64,000 nt of DNA from Kitasatospora xanthocidica (lineage in GTDB: Bacteria; Actinomycetota; Actinomycetes; Streptomycetales; Streptomycetaceae), in NCBI RefSeq assembly GCF_014656195.1, contig NZ_BNBY01000001.1, positions 90,703-154,702 on the forward strand. The letters are read 5' to 3'. Both the position numbers and the translations under genes were made by a program. Below the pieces are notes generated by a model. It saw only the letters and a list, made by a program, of their open reading frames with translations, was not told the DNA's origin and made no database searches. Positions within the stretch are counted from its first letter, which is position 1; each line of letters begins with the position of its first letter. Below are positions 48,218 to 56,922 of the stretch, one piece after another.

Positions 48218-48372
48218 GCGTTCTTCTCCCGCTTGAAGTAGGCCACCAGCTGCTCCGGGTTCGGGCCGGGCACGACCTGGACGAGCTCCCAGCCGTCCTC
48301 GCCGAAGTTGTCCAGGATCTGCTTGGTGGCGTGCACGAGCAGGGGCGCCGTCATGTATTCCCACTTGGTCAT
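48214..48372 (-). CDS. DUF4177 small protein
   Basis: 52-residue protein, MTKWEYMTAPLLVHATKQI near the start and LVAYFKREKNA at the end, with the conserved DNFGEDGWELV core of DUF4177. Found upstream of the RidA gene, its stop overlapping the RidA ATG by 4 nt. Highly conserved in streptomycetes in this position; function unknown. Its upstream region faces the ArsA pair divergently and probably holds the promoter. Confidence 0.85.
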   Translation of the reverse strand: MTKWEYMTAPLLVHATKQILDNFGEDGWELVQVVPGPNPEQLVAYFKREKNA

Positions 48373-48584
48373 GGCCAGACTCTAGACGAGCCGCCCGGGC
48401 GATCGGCGCCGCACGGGAGGCGGCGTGTGAGGTGGGGCACAAAGAGGGCATGATCGGTCTGGTAACCCCAGGCGCTCCGGGCATCCGGGGCGGTCCCTGG
48501 TTACCCTCGCGGGAGGGCACCCTGGTGAGGGACACCCTCGTCAGGAGGGGACGCCCGTAGGACGGAGACGGACGGAGACGGAGC

Positions 48585-49658
48585 GTGGCACGCACCCCCG
48601 GCCAGGCGGACCGGCGCGATCCCGACTGGGAGGGCGTCCGGCTGCACGTGGTCAGCGGCAAGGGCGGCACCGGGAAGACCACGCTGGCCGCCGCGCTGGC
48701 CCTGGCGCTCGCCGCCGAGGGCGGACGCGTGCTGCTGATCGAGGTCGAGGGCCGGCAGGGCATCGCCGAGCTGTTCGGCATCGCCGCGCTGCCGTACGAG
48801 GAGCGCCGGATCGCCTCGGTCTCCCGCCGGCAGCTGGGGCTCCCGGCCGGTGAGGGCGGCCCGGGCGAGGTCTTCGCGCTGGCGATCGACACCGAGCAGG
48901 CGCTGCTCGAGTACCTGGAGATGTTCTACAAGCTCGGCCGGGCCGGCAAGGCGCTGCAGAAGGTCGGCTTCGTCGACTTCGCCACCACCGTCGCGCCCGG
49001 GGTCCGGGACGTCCTGCTGACCGGCAAGGCCTGCGAGGCGACCCGGCGCAAGGACCCGGACGGCCGGCGGCGCTACGACGCGGTGGTGATGGACGCCCCG
49101 CCGACCGGGCGGCTGACCCGCTTCCTGAACGTCAACGCCGAGGTCGCCGGGCTGGCCCGGATCGGCCCGATACACACCCAGGCGCAGGCCGTGATGCGGG
49201 TGCTGAGGTCGCCGGAGACCGCGGTGCACCTGGTCACCCTGCTGGAGGAGATGCCGGTGCAGGAGACGGTCGACGGCATCGCCGAGCTGCGCGAGGCGAA
49301 GCTCCCGGTGGGCGGGGTGATGGTCAACATGGTCCGGCCGCCGGTGCTGGACGCGGCGGCCGTGGCCGCGGTGCACGGCGACCACCGGGAGGAGGTCGCC
49401 CTGGCGCTCGGGGAGGCCGGGCTCGGGGGCCGCTCGCGCAAGCCGGAGACGGTCCGGGCGGCGGTCGAGCCGCTGATCGACCCGCTGCTGGAGCAGGCCA
49501 GGGAGCACGCCGAGCGGGTCGAGCTGGAGCGCGCGCAACGCGCCGACCTGCAGCAGCTGCGGCTGCCGACGTACGAACTGCCGCTGCTGGGCGAGGGCGT
49601 GGACCTCGGCGGGCTGTACCGGCTGGCGGGCGAGCTGAAGCGGCAGGGGGCGGCATGA
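48585..49658 (+). CDS. ArsA/GET3-like anion-transporting ATPase, subunit 1 (Rv3679-like)
   Basis: 357-residue P-loop ATPase of the ArsA/GET3 group. Deviant Walker A VVSGKGGTGKTTLAAAL, switch region VLLIEVEGRQGIAELFG, and DAVVMDAPPTGRLTRFL as Walker B/switch II. Long helical insert (LEYLEMFYKLGRAGKALQKV) as in actinobacterial paralogues Rv3679/Rv3680, which form a heteromeric complex thought to sort or export metabolites or hydrophobic proteins. GTG start with GGAGACGGAG upstream. Overlaps its partner by 4 nt (ATGA). Confidence 0.92.
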   Translation: MARTPGQADRRDPDWEGVRLHVVSGKGGTGKTTLAAALALALAAEGGRVLLIEVEGRQGIAELFGIAALPYEERRIASVSRRQLGLPAGEGGPGEVFALAIDTEQALLEYLEMFYKLGRAGKALQKVGFVDFATTVAPGVRDVLLTGKACEATRRKDPDGRRRYDAVVMDAPPTGRLTRFLNVNAEVAGLARIGPIHTQAQAVMRVLRSPETAVHLVTLLEEMPVQETVDGIAELREAKLPVGGVMVNMVRPPVLDAAAVAAVHGDHREEVALALGEAGLGGRSRKPETVRAAVEPLIDPLLEQAREHAERVELERAQRADLQQLRLPTYELPLLGEGVDLGGLYRLAGELKRQGAA

Positions 49659-50842
49659 CGGGCAACGGCACGAGCACCGGCGGCGGGGTGCGGAGCACCG
49701 GGAAGCGGCTCGCCGTGGACGAGCTGATCGACGACCCGGGGACCAGGATCGTCGTCTGCTGCGGCTCCGGCGGCGTGGGCAAGACCACCACCGCCGCCGC
49801 GATCGGCCTGCGGGCCGCCGAACGCGGCCGCAAGGTCGTGGTGCTGACCATCGACCCGGCCCGCCGGCTCGCCCAGTCGATGGGCCTGACCGAGCTCGAC
49901 AACACCCCCCGGGTGGTCAAGGGGGTGACCGGCGCCGGGGAGCTCCAGGCCATGATGCTGGACATGAAGCGGACCTTCGACGAGGTCGTGCTGGCCCACG
50001 CGGAGCCCGAACGGGCCCGGATGATCATGGAGAACCCGTTCTACCAGTCCCTGTCGGCCGGCTTCGCGGGCACGCAGGAGTACATGGCGATGGAGAAGCT
50101 CGGGCAGCTGCGCGCCGCCGAGGAGTGGGACCTGATCGTCGTGGACACCCCGCCGTCCCGCTCGGCGCTGGACTTCCTGGACGCGCCCAACCGGCTCGGC
50201 TCCTTCCTGGACGGCCGGGTGATCCGGATCCTGACCGCCCCGGCCAAGGTCGGCGGGCGCAGCGCGATGCGCTTCCTGAACGCAGGGATGGGCCTGCTCA
50301 CCGGCACCCTGGGCAAGATCTTCGGCGCCCAGCTGCTCACCGACGTGCAGACCTTCGTCAGCGCGATGGACTCGATGTTCGGCGGCTTCCGCGAGCGCGC
50401 CGACCGCACGTACCAGCTGCTCAAGGCGCCGGGCACGGCGTTCCTGGTGGTGGCCGCGCCGGAGCGGGACGCGCTGCGCGAGGCGGCGTACTTCGTGGAC
50501 CGGCTCGCCGCGGACCGGATGCCGCTGGCCGGGCTGGTGCTCAACCGGGTGCACGGCACGGGCGCCCCGCAGCTCACCGCGGAGCGGGCGCTGGCGGCGG
50601 CCGAGGCGCTGGAGGAGAACGGCTCGGAGCACTCCTCGCCGGAGGCGGAGCTGCTCGCGGCCGGGCTGCTGCGGCTGCACGCCGAGCGGATGCAGATCCT
50701 GGGGCGGGAGCGCCGTACCCGGGACCGCTTCGTCTCGGTCTACCCGGACGTGCCGATCGTGGAGGTGCCGGCGCTGCCGGGCGACGTGCACGACCTGGAG
50801 GGGCTGCGGGCCATCGGGGACCGGCTCAGCGGCACGGCCTAG
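49655..50842 (+). CDS. ArsA/GET3-like anion-transporting ATPase, subunit 2 (Rv3680-like)
   Basis: 395-residue partner ATPase. Walker A CCGSGGVGKTTTAAAIG, then VLTIDPARRLAQSMG and LIVVDTPPSRSALDFLDAP as switch regions; a large helical segment with GTQEYMAMEKLGQLRA follows. The two ATPases are translationally coupled and, as in mycobacteria and streptomycetes, immediately precede a whiB gene (wblA here). The stop codon is the first element of a 30-bp tandem repeat. Biochemical substrate unknown; not expected to be arsenite since no arsB or arsenical Cys motif is present. Confidence 0.92.
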   Translation: MTGNGTSTGGGVRSTGKRLAVDELIDDPGTRIVVCCGSGGVGKTTTAAAIGLRAAERGRKVVVLTIDPARRLAQSMGLTELDNTPRVVKGVTGAGELQAMMLDMKRTFDEVVLAHAEPERARMIMENPFYQSLSAGFAGTQEYMAMEKLGQLRAAEEWDLIVVDTPPSRSALDFLDAPNRLGSFLDGRVIRILTAPAKVGGRSAMRFLNAGMGLLTGTLGKIFGAQLLTDVQTFVSAMDSMFGGFRERADRTYQLLKAPGTAFLVVAAPERDALREAAYFVDRLAADRMPLAGLVLNRVHGTGAPQLTAERALAAAEALEENGSEHSSPEAELLAAGLLRLHAERMQILGRERRTRDRFVSVYPDVPIVEVPALPGDVHDLEGLRAIGDRLSGTA

Positions 50843-50960
50843 GAAGGCACGGCGCAGGAAAGCACGGCGTAGGAAGGCACGGCCTGGGAAAACCCGGCGT
50901 AGGAAGGCACGGCCTGGGAAAACCCGGCGCAGGAAGGCACGGCCTGGGAAAACCCGGCGC
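50841..50960 (+). repeat. 30-bp tandem repeat, four units, at the ArsA stop codon
   Basis: Three near-identical units start at 50871, 50901 and 50931 (AGGAAGGCACGGCCTGGGAA then AACCCGGCGY); the first unit, at 50841, is diverged and supplies the last two bases of the stop codon. Confidence 0.85.
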
Positions 50961-51081
50961 AGGGCGCCGGGGAACGACGAGGGGCGCCACGGGCGGTGCG
51001 GCAGGGCACCCGCCCGGGGCCGATCCGGCCCGGACCCCCCGGTACGGCCGTTTCGGCCTGGTCGGCCCGTTCGTCCCGGAC

Positions 51082-51405
51082 TCAGCCCGCCTGGGCGTAG
51101 TCCGTCAGTATCACTCCGGTCGCGAGGGACTCCTCGTACTCGGTGCGGGCCGTCTCCAGCAGCCTCCGCCACGACATGACCGTCGGGCGGCGGCGCAGCA
51201 GCGCCCGGCGCTCGCGCTCCGTCATCCCGCCCCAGACCCCGAACTCCACCCGGTTGTCCAGGGCGTCCGCGAGGCACTCCGTCCGCACGGGGCAGCCGCT
51301 GCACACCGCCTTCGCGCGGTTCTGTGCCGCCCCCTGGACGAACAGTTCGTCCGGATCACTCGTGCGGCAGGCGGCCTGCGCACTCCAGTCGTCAACCCAG
51401 CCCAT
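51082..51405 (-). CDS. wblA: WhiB-like regulator WblA
   Basis: 107-residue iron-sulfur regulator. Cys13, Cys35, Cys38 and Cys44 form the 4Fe-4S site (AACRTSD; AVCSGCPVRTEC), followed by the GVWGG turn and a basic C-terminal helix MTERERRALLRRRP. The sequence MGWVDDWSAQAACRT and its place between the ArsA pair and a class A PBP are those of WblA, a global switch from aerial growth to sporulation that also lowers antibiotic production in streptomycetes. The start at MGWV was chosen with GAGAGGA upstream; a start 19 codons earlier is possible. Relevant here because the window carries two secondary-metabolite loci. Confidence 0.93.
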   Translation of the reverse strand: MGWVDDWSAQAACRTSDPDELFVQGAAQNRAKAVCSGCPVRTECLADALDNRVEFGVWGGMTERERRALLRRRPTVMSWRRLLETARTEYEESLATGVILTDYAQAG

Positions 51406-51828
51406 CCCGGCGCCGTCCTCTCCCGTATCGAGGCTCCCCCACGGCGGCAACGGCATATTCACCGTTGCCAGTTGAGGACGTTACGGAAGAACGACAGCTT
51501 GCAACAGCCCCTTCGGGCTCAATCTCGAATGACCCGATTGGACTATGGGTATCGGTCAGCTCACTCGTTGGAGTGATCGCAGGTCGCGCGGCTTGCCAAG
51601 GGCGGAGTCCGTACTCTCGCCACAGGCGTCATCACGCAGCGCAACCGTTCACACGGGCACAGCAGCCCCCAGCTGCCTCAAAACCCGGACATCCCCCTGC
51701 AATTCGGGCAACTCTCCCCACCCACAAGAGTGAGTGATGTTGACGCACCGAAGCTGTACCAAGCTTGTGACAAGCCTAGGCGAACACCTGCCGCCGTGTA
51801 CGGGAATCGGCGACGTAGGGTTCTCCCC
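51406..51828. other. Divergent regulatory region wblA / PBP
   Basis: 423 bp, clearly less GC-rich than the surrounding genes, especially 51460-51760. No gene supported. Long upstream regions are usual for wblA, which is controlled by several developmental regulators. A TTGACG hexamer at 51740-51745 could be a -35 element for the PBP gene. Confidence 0.55.
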
Positions 51829-54183
51829 ATGGCACCGAAGCGCCCACAGGCACCCCAGCCCCCAGGCAACACCGGAGCTCCGCGCGGGAGGACCGGCGGA
51901 TCACCGTTGGAGCACGTCGGCAACGGCGTGAAGTTCCTGGGCGTCAGCGTGCTCTCCGGAGTCCTGCTGGCAGGCCTCGCCCTGCCCGCCGTCGGCGCCA
52001 TCGGGCTGACCGCCAAGGACACGGCGGAGAGCTTCGACAACATCTCCGACGACTTCAAGACCCCGCCGCTCACCCAGGCGACCCAGATCTTCGACGCCAA
52101 GGGCGGCCTGATCGCCAAGGTCTACGAGCGCGACCGCACCGTCCTCACCGCCGACCAGATGTCGCCCTTCATGCGGCACGCCCAGGTGGACATCGAGGAC
52201 GCCCGCTTCTACGAGCACGGCGCCGTCGACCTCAAGGGCATCCTCCGCGCGGTCAGCAAGAACGCCGAGAGCGGCACCACCTCCCAGGGCGCCTCGACGC
52301 TGACCCAGCAGTACGTGAAGAACGTCAACGTGGAGAAGGCCGGCGACGACCAGGCGGCCGTCCTGGAGGCCCAGCGCAAGACCCTGGGCCGCAAGATCCA
52401 GGAGCTCAAGGTCGCGATCAAGCTGGAGGAGGACCTGAGCAAGGATCAGATCCTCACCAACTACCTCAACATCACCTTCTACGGCCACCAGGCCTACGGG
52501 GTGGAAGCGGCCTCCCAGCGCTACTTCAGCAAGAGCAACAAGGACCTGACCGTCGCCGAGGCCGCCACGCTGGCCGGCATGGTGCAGAACCCGTCGTCCT
52601 ACGACCCGGTGCGCTACCCCGAGAACACGGTCAAGCGCCGCAACGTCGTGATCGACAAGCTGCTGGAGAACAAGCACATCACCCCGGAGCAGGCCAAGGA
52701 GGCGAAGGCCGCCCCGCTGGGCCTCGCCTACAAGGACCCGCAGAACGGCTGCATCACCGCCAAGGCCGGCATGGGCTTCTTCTGCGACTACGTCCGCCAC
52801 GTGGTGAAGCAGGACCCGTCCTTCGGCAAGAGCGCCGAGGAGCGCAAGAAGCTCTGGGACACCGGCGGCCTGAACATCTACACCACGCTGGACCCGGACA
52901 AGCAGGCCGCGGCCCAGAACGCCGTCACCAAGAAGGTCAACGTGACCGACCAGGTGTCGGCGGCCGCGACCATGATGGAGCCGGGCAGCGGCAAGATCGT
53001 GGCGATGGCCCAGACCCGCCCGTACGGCCTGGACCCGAACAAGAACCAGACCGTCGTCAACCTCAACGTGGACGCCGCGATGGGCGGCGGCAACGGCTTC
53101 CAGACCGGCTCGACGTTCAAGCCGATCCTGGCCGCGGCGGCGCTGGAGTCGGGCATGGCGCCCACCCAGCCGTTCCCGTCCGAGAACAAGATCGAGTACC
53201 CGCAGATGTCCACCTGCTCGGGCACCTGGAAGAACGTCCCGACGCCCGGCGAGGGCAAGGCCACGGTGAAGAACGAGTCCGAGAAGGAAGTCGGGCCGTA
53301 CCAGCTCAAGCAGGCCATGGCGCTGTCGGTCAACACCTACTTCGTGCAGATGGAGCAGCAGGTCGGCCTCTGCGCGATGAAGCAGATGGCGAACAAGCTG
53401 GGCATCACCCAGTCCGCGAAGGGCGACGCCTTCAAGGAGGTGCCCTCGATGGTCCTGGGCACCCTGGAGCTCTCCCCGCTGACCATGGCGAACGTCTACG
53501 CGACCTTCGCCGCGCGTGGCAAGTACTGCACCCCGGTCGCGATCAACAAGATCAGCACGGTGGACGGCAAGGAGCTGCCGGTCCCGCAGACCCAGTGCAG
53601 CCAGGCCTTCTCCGAGGACACCGCGGACAAGCTCAACACCGTCCTGCTGAACGTGACCGAGAAGGGCACCGCGGCCGCGCTCGGCCTGGACGGCGGCCGC
53701 AAGATCGCCGGCAAGACCGGTACCACCGACGAGAAGAAGGCCGCCTGGTTCAGCGGCTACACCCCGTCGCTGGCCACCTCCGTCTGGCTCGGCGGTCCGG
53801 CCGGCGGCGTGAAGATGAAGAACATCAACATCGGCGGCAAGCACTTCGACGAGGTCTTCGGCGCCGACGGCCCCGGCCCGATCTGGCAGCTGGCGATGAA
53901 CGAGGCCCTCAAGGGCACGCCGATGGAGCCGATCCAGACCGTCGACATCCCGGACCCGCAGCCGGCCACCCCGCCCGCGGGCGCCACCCCGCCGGCCGAC
54001 CCGAACACCCCGCCCGGCGGCAACCCCCCGCCGCCGCAGCAGGGCGGCGGCAACCCCGGCGGAGGCGGCAACCCCGGAGGCGGCGGCAACCCCGGCGGGA
54101 TGATCGGCGGCGGGTTCACCTTCCCGCCGGGCATGATCGGCGGCGGCGGCAACGGCGGAAAGCACGGCGGCGGCAACGGCTGA
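51829..54183 (+). CDS. Class A penicillin-binding protein (PonA-type)
   Basis: 784-residue bifunctional peptidoglycan synthase. Short cytoplasmic start, TM helix (FLGVSVLSGVLLAGLALPAVG), glycosyltransferase 51 domain with catalytic Glu123 in VDIEDARFYEHG and later GASTLTQQYVKN, and a transpeptidase domain with Ser428-Thr-Phe-Lys, SVN and KTGTT (Lys629). The C-terminus is Pro/Gly-rich with GGGGNPGG repeats. Acts on the outer face of the membrane in cell-wall growth. ATG chosen at MAPKRPQ; an in-frame start 99 nt upstream is less likely. Matches the PBP next to wblA in S. coelicolor. Confidence 0.95.
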   Translation: MAPKRPQAPQPPGNTGAPRGRTGGSPLEHVGNGVKFLGVSVLSGVLLAGLALPAVGAIGLTAKDTAESFDNISDDFKTPPLTQATQIFDAKGGLIAKVYERDRTVLTADQMSPFMRHAQVDIEDARFYEHGAVDLKGILRAVSKNAESGTTSQGASTLTQQYVKNVNVEKAGDDQAAVLEAQRKTLGRKIQELKVAIKLEEDLSKDQILTNYLNITFYGHQAYGVEAASQRYFSKSNKDLTVAEAATLAGMVQNPSSYDPVRYPENTVKRRNVVIDKLLENKHITPEQAKEAKAAPLGLAYKDPQNGCITAKAGMGFFCDYVRHVVKQDPSFGKSAEERKKLWDTGGLNIYTTLDPDKQAAAQNAVTKKVNVTDQVSAAATMMEPGSGKIVAMAQTRPYGLDPNKNQTVVNLNVDAAMGGGNGFQTGSTFKPILAAAALESGMAPTQPFPSENKIEYPQMSTCSGTWKNVPTPGEGKATVKNESEKEVGPYQLKQAMALSVNTYFVQMEQQVGLCAMKQMANKLGITQSAKGDAFKEVPSMVLGTLELSPLTMANVYATFAARGKYCTPVAINKISTVDGKELPVPQTQCSQAFSEDTADKLNTVLLNVTEKGTAAALGLDGGRKIAGKTGTTDEKKAAWFSGYTPSLATSVWLGGPAGGVKMKNINIGGKHFDEVFGADGPGPIWQLAMNEALKGTPMEPIQTVDIPDPQPATPPAGATPPADPNTPPGGNPPPPQQGGGNPGGGGNPGGGGNPGGMIGGGFTFPPGMIGGGGNGGKHGGGNG

Positions 54184-54227
54184 CCGAACCGCCGGGGCCG
54201 GACCCGCGGAACAGTAGGGGAACAGTA

Positions 54228-54266
54228 GTGAAGGGGCGTCCTCCGATTCGGAGGACGCCCCTTCAC
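54228..54266 (+). terminator. Terminator after the PBP gene
   Basis: Perfect 18-bp stem (arms 54228-54245 and 54249-54266) with a 3-nt loop, followed by CGTTTT. The most canonical terminator in the window. Confidence 0.92.
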
Positions 54267-54379
54267 CGTTTTGCCGGGGTGACGGACGCTCAGAACCCGG
54301 CGCGCCATTCACCGTTGGCTGGAGCGCCGCTCGATTCCGGCCAGAGCCGGATCACGCCGACGCACCCGCGCACCGTCGC

Positions 54380-54832
54380 TCAGGACAGCGCGGCCTTGAC
54401 GGCGGCGGCGACCCGGCCGCCCTCGGCCAGACCCTCCACCTGCGGCTTCACCAGCTTCATCACGGCACCCATGCCCTGCGGGCCGGTCGCCCCGCTCTCG
54501 GCCACGGCGGCCGCGACGATCGCGGCCAGCTCCTCGTCCGAGAGCTGCTTGGGGAGGTAGGTCGCGAGCAGCTCGCCCTCGGCCCGCTCCCGGGCGGCCT
54601 GCTCGGTGCGGCCGGCCGTGTCGAAGGCCTCGGCGGCCTCCCGGCGCTTCTTCGCCTCGCGGCCGATCACCTTCAGCACCTCGGCGTCGGACAGCTCGCG
54701 CTTCTGCTTGCCCGCCACCTCCTCGCTGGTGACGGCGGCCAGCGTGAGCCGGATGGTGGACGCGCGCAGCTCGTCCCGGACCCTGATCGCAGCCGTGAGG
54801 TCCTCGTGCAGTTGCTCCTTGAGCGTTGTCAT
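54380..54832 (-). CDS. GatB/YqeY domain protein
   Basis: 150-residue YqeY-type protein. TLKEQLHEDLTAAIRVRDEL, RRLTL-like RASTIRLTLAAV, AKKRREAAEAFDTAGR and the helical C-terminus with GPQGMGAVMKLVKPQ match the family, which resembles the tRNA-binding tail of GatB but occurs without GatA/GatC. Function uncertain, perhaps tRNA-related. ATG with AGAGGAA upstream. Last core gene before the biosynthetic cluster; convergent with the PBP gene. Confidence 0.9.
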   Translation of the reverse strand: MTTLKEQLHEDLTAAIRVRDELRASTIRLTLAAVTSEEVAGKQKRELSDAEVLKVIGREAKKRREAAEAFDTAGRTEQAARERAEGELLATYLPKQLSDEELAAIVAAAVAESGATGPQGMGAVMKLVKPQVEGLAEGGRVAAAVKAALS

Positions 54833-55408
54833 TTCCTCTTCTTATCCTTCGGCCATGGATGGACTCAACCAGGTTTCCACCGGGTATCCGCTGCGGTTAG
54901 CGCAGGTGAACGAGTATGCCGTGTCAAGAGCGCCGGACCGCCGAACGGCCACGCGTCAGCCCGGTGGGCGATCACGGCCGGGAAGGGGCCGTAGGATCCG
55001 GCCAACATGGCCGAGAATGCCCGCATACTCTCGGCAGAACAGCCGGATATTGCCGGAAGCACCGTGGAGTTGCCGGTGCCAAAAGGGGCAAATCGAACAG
55101 AGCGGCAGGTTCGCAGAAATAGTCCGCGTAGTACACTCGTTCGCATGTAGCTTGAGTAGCCTTACGGGCTGTGGTCACCTCACCGACAAAGACCGCTCCC
55201 GAGCAGCAGCGACATACCACCACCACGTCCCCAACTCATTTTTCCACGGTTCTGACACATCGCGGACCGCGCCGGCACGAGCACTCTCCCGGAGGCTCCG
55301 GACAAGACCGCGCGGACAGTAATGATCTTTCTGGAGTGATTGGCGCCGCGCGTCGGCGTGTTAAGTTCTGACTTGGATTCTGCTCACAACAGCAGGAAGC
55401 GCGGGGGA
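54833..55408. other. AT-richer intergenic region at the cluster border
   Basis: 576 bp with noticeably lower GC than anything to the left, particularly 55000-55400. No protein-coding gene supported. It marks the junction between core genome and the biosynthetic cluster. A small dyad CTGCT-cacaac-AGCAG (about 55380-55395) sits just before the regulator start and may be an operator or part of the 5' leader. Confidence 0.55.
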
Positions 55409-56713
55409 ATGGACAACAATCAGCTTCGCTCCATGTTAGTAACCCAACGGAAGATGGTCGGCTGGAGTCAGGAACAGTTAGCCGAGCATTCCAATGTCAG
55501 TGTTCGGACCATTAGGAATCTGGAAACCGGCGCGATCAAGAATCCGCGGCGCAGCTCCGTGGAACTCCTGGTCGGCGCCCTGCTCTCCGCGGCGACCAGC
55601 CAGGACACCCTGATATCCCACGTCGCCAATGCGGGAACCCCGACCGGGATGCTGTCCTCCCGGCTGGAACCCGGTCTGCTGACCAACGTCGTCGAGGTTC
55701 CGGACAACGCCCGCTGGCAGGGGCTGCGCCCCAAGACGGACATCACCGTCGGGCGCCAGGCCGACCTGCTGCACGTGGTGACCACCCTCCGGCCCGGGCG
55801 GCCGCTGGTGCTCACCGGGCCCGCCGGCGTCGGCAAGACCCGGCTGGCCCTCGACTCGGCCGCCCACCTGCTGGACCGCTTCCGCGACGGCGTGGTGGTC
55901 CTGGAGCTCGGCTCGGTCACTCCCGAGAGCGTCGACGCGGCCGCGGCCTCGGCGGAGGTGCAGCGCTCGCTCGACACCCTGCTGCACGGCTACGACCGGG
56001 ACCCGAGGACCAATCCCGAGCTGCAGATGATGGTCGTCATCGACAACGCCGAGCACGTCATCGGCGCGGTGACCAGGCAGGTCAGGATGTTGCTCGACCG
56101 CCATCCGGCGCTGCACATCCTGATCACCTCGCTGCGGGCGCCGGCCTCCATCCCGGCGGACCTGTGGGAGGTGTCGCCGCTGTCGGTCGACTACCCGGAG
56201 GGGAGCTACGGCTGCCCGCCCGCCGCCGAGCTGTTCTGCCGCCGGGTGCACTCCGTCGTACCGACGCTGGACCTCGGCGACCAGATGCCGCAGGTGGTCG
56301 AACTCTGCCGGCGGCTGGGCGGCCTCGCGCTGGCCATCGAGAACGCGGCCTTCCGGATGCGCTCGGTGCCGCTGCACGTCCTGGTGGACGAGTGCCAGGT
56401 GCTGCCCATCCTGGGCCAGGACGAGGTGGGCGGGCTGTCCCACCACCGCTCGCTGCACCGCAGCCTCGCCTGGGCCTACGGACTCCTCGACGACCGGCAG
56501 CGCCGAGCCCTCAGACAGCTCTCCCGCTTTCCCGATGAATTCTCCATCGACGATGTCCGGCAGGAACCGGTCGACGGCCGGGAGCCCTCCCGCAATATCG
56601 ATGTGCTGGCCGATCTCGTCGATTTCTCGGTCGTCCAGGTGAAACGTGGCCACCAGTACGCGTACCGGGTCCCCCGGATGATGCGCGAGTACGTCAACGC
56701 CATTCCGGCCTGA
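55409..56713 (+). CDS. XRE-type HTH regulator fused to an NB-ARC/AfsR-like ATPase
   Basis: 434-residue regulator. N-terminal XRE HTH (about 5-60: MLVTQRKMVGWSQEQLAE, VSVRTIRNLETG), linker, then a STAND-type ATPase with Walker A GPAGVGKTR (Lys143), Walker B-like MVVIDNAEHV, sensor ITSLRAPA and winged-helix end (LAWAYGLLDDRQRRALRQLS). The ATPase resembles that of AfsR/SARP and LAL regulators, but the SARP/BTAD and tetratricopeptide parts are missing. AGGAAG lies about 11 nt before the ATG. First gene of the right-hand cluster and divergent from core genes, so a likely pathway-specific switch. Less GC-rich first 100 nt suggest transfer. Confidence 0.85.
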   Translation: MDNNQLRSMLVTQRKMVGWSQEQLAEHSNVSVRTIRNLETGAIKNPRRSSVELLVGALLSAATSQDTLISHVANAGTPTGMLSSRLEPGLLTNVVEVPDNARWQGLRPKTDITVGRQADLLHVVTTLRPGRPLVLTGPAGVGKTRLALDSAAHLLDRFRDGVVVLELGSVTPESVDAAAASAEVQRSLDTLLHGYDRDPRTNPELQMMVVIDNAEHVIGAVTRQVRMLLDRHPALHILITSLRAPASIPADLWEVSPLSVDYPEGSYGCPPAAELFCRRVHSVVPTLDLGDQMPQVVELCRRLGGLALAIENAAFRMRSVPLHVLVDECQVLPILGQDEVGGLSHHRSLHRSLAWAYGLLDDRQRRALRQLSRFPDEFSIDDVRQEPVDGREPSRNIDVLADLVDFSVVQVKRGHQYAYRVPRMMREYVNAIPA

Positions 56714-56774
56714 GGCCGGCACACACTCACACCGTCCGCTCGTCGGGGCGTTTTCCGTCCACGCCGGCCGCTCT

Positions 56775-56804
56775 GCCGTGCCCGGATACGGTTCCGGGCA
56801 CGGC
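56775..56804 (+). terminator. Terminator after the XRE/NB-ARC regulator
   Basis: Perfect 12-bp stem GCCGTGCCCGGA/TCCGGGCACGGC with a 6-nt loop, 61 nt after the stop. Confidence 0.8.
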
Positions 56805-56922
56805 CCGGCCGTGGGGCTGCCGTCCGATCGAAATCGGCCGTTCACGCCCAGGCCATTCGGGAAACACCCTGCGGAAAATTCAGCACCGCCCGGCGAAATG
56901 CCTTGAGCGCAAATGGGGATCG

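Noticed and set aside
48585..50842. Arsenic resistance operon
   Set aside because: The ArsA-like pair has no arsB, arsC or arsR partner here and matches the Rv3679/Rv3680 type next to a whiB gene.
50841..50960. CRISPR array
   Set aside because: Units are directly adjacent with no unique spacers, and no cas genes are present.
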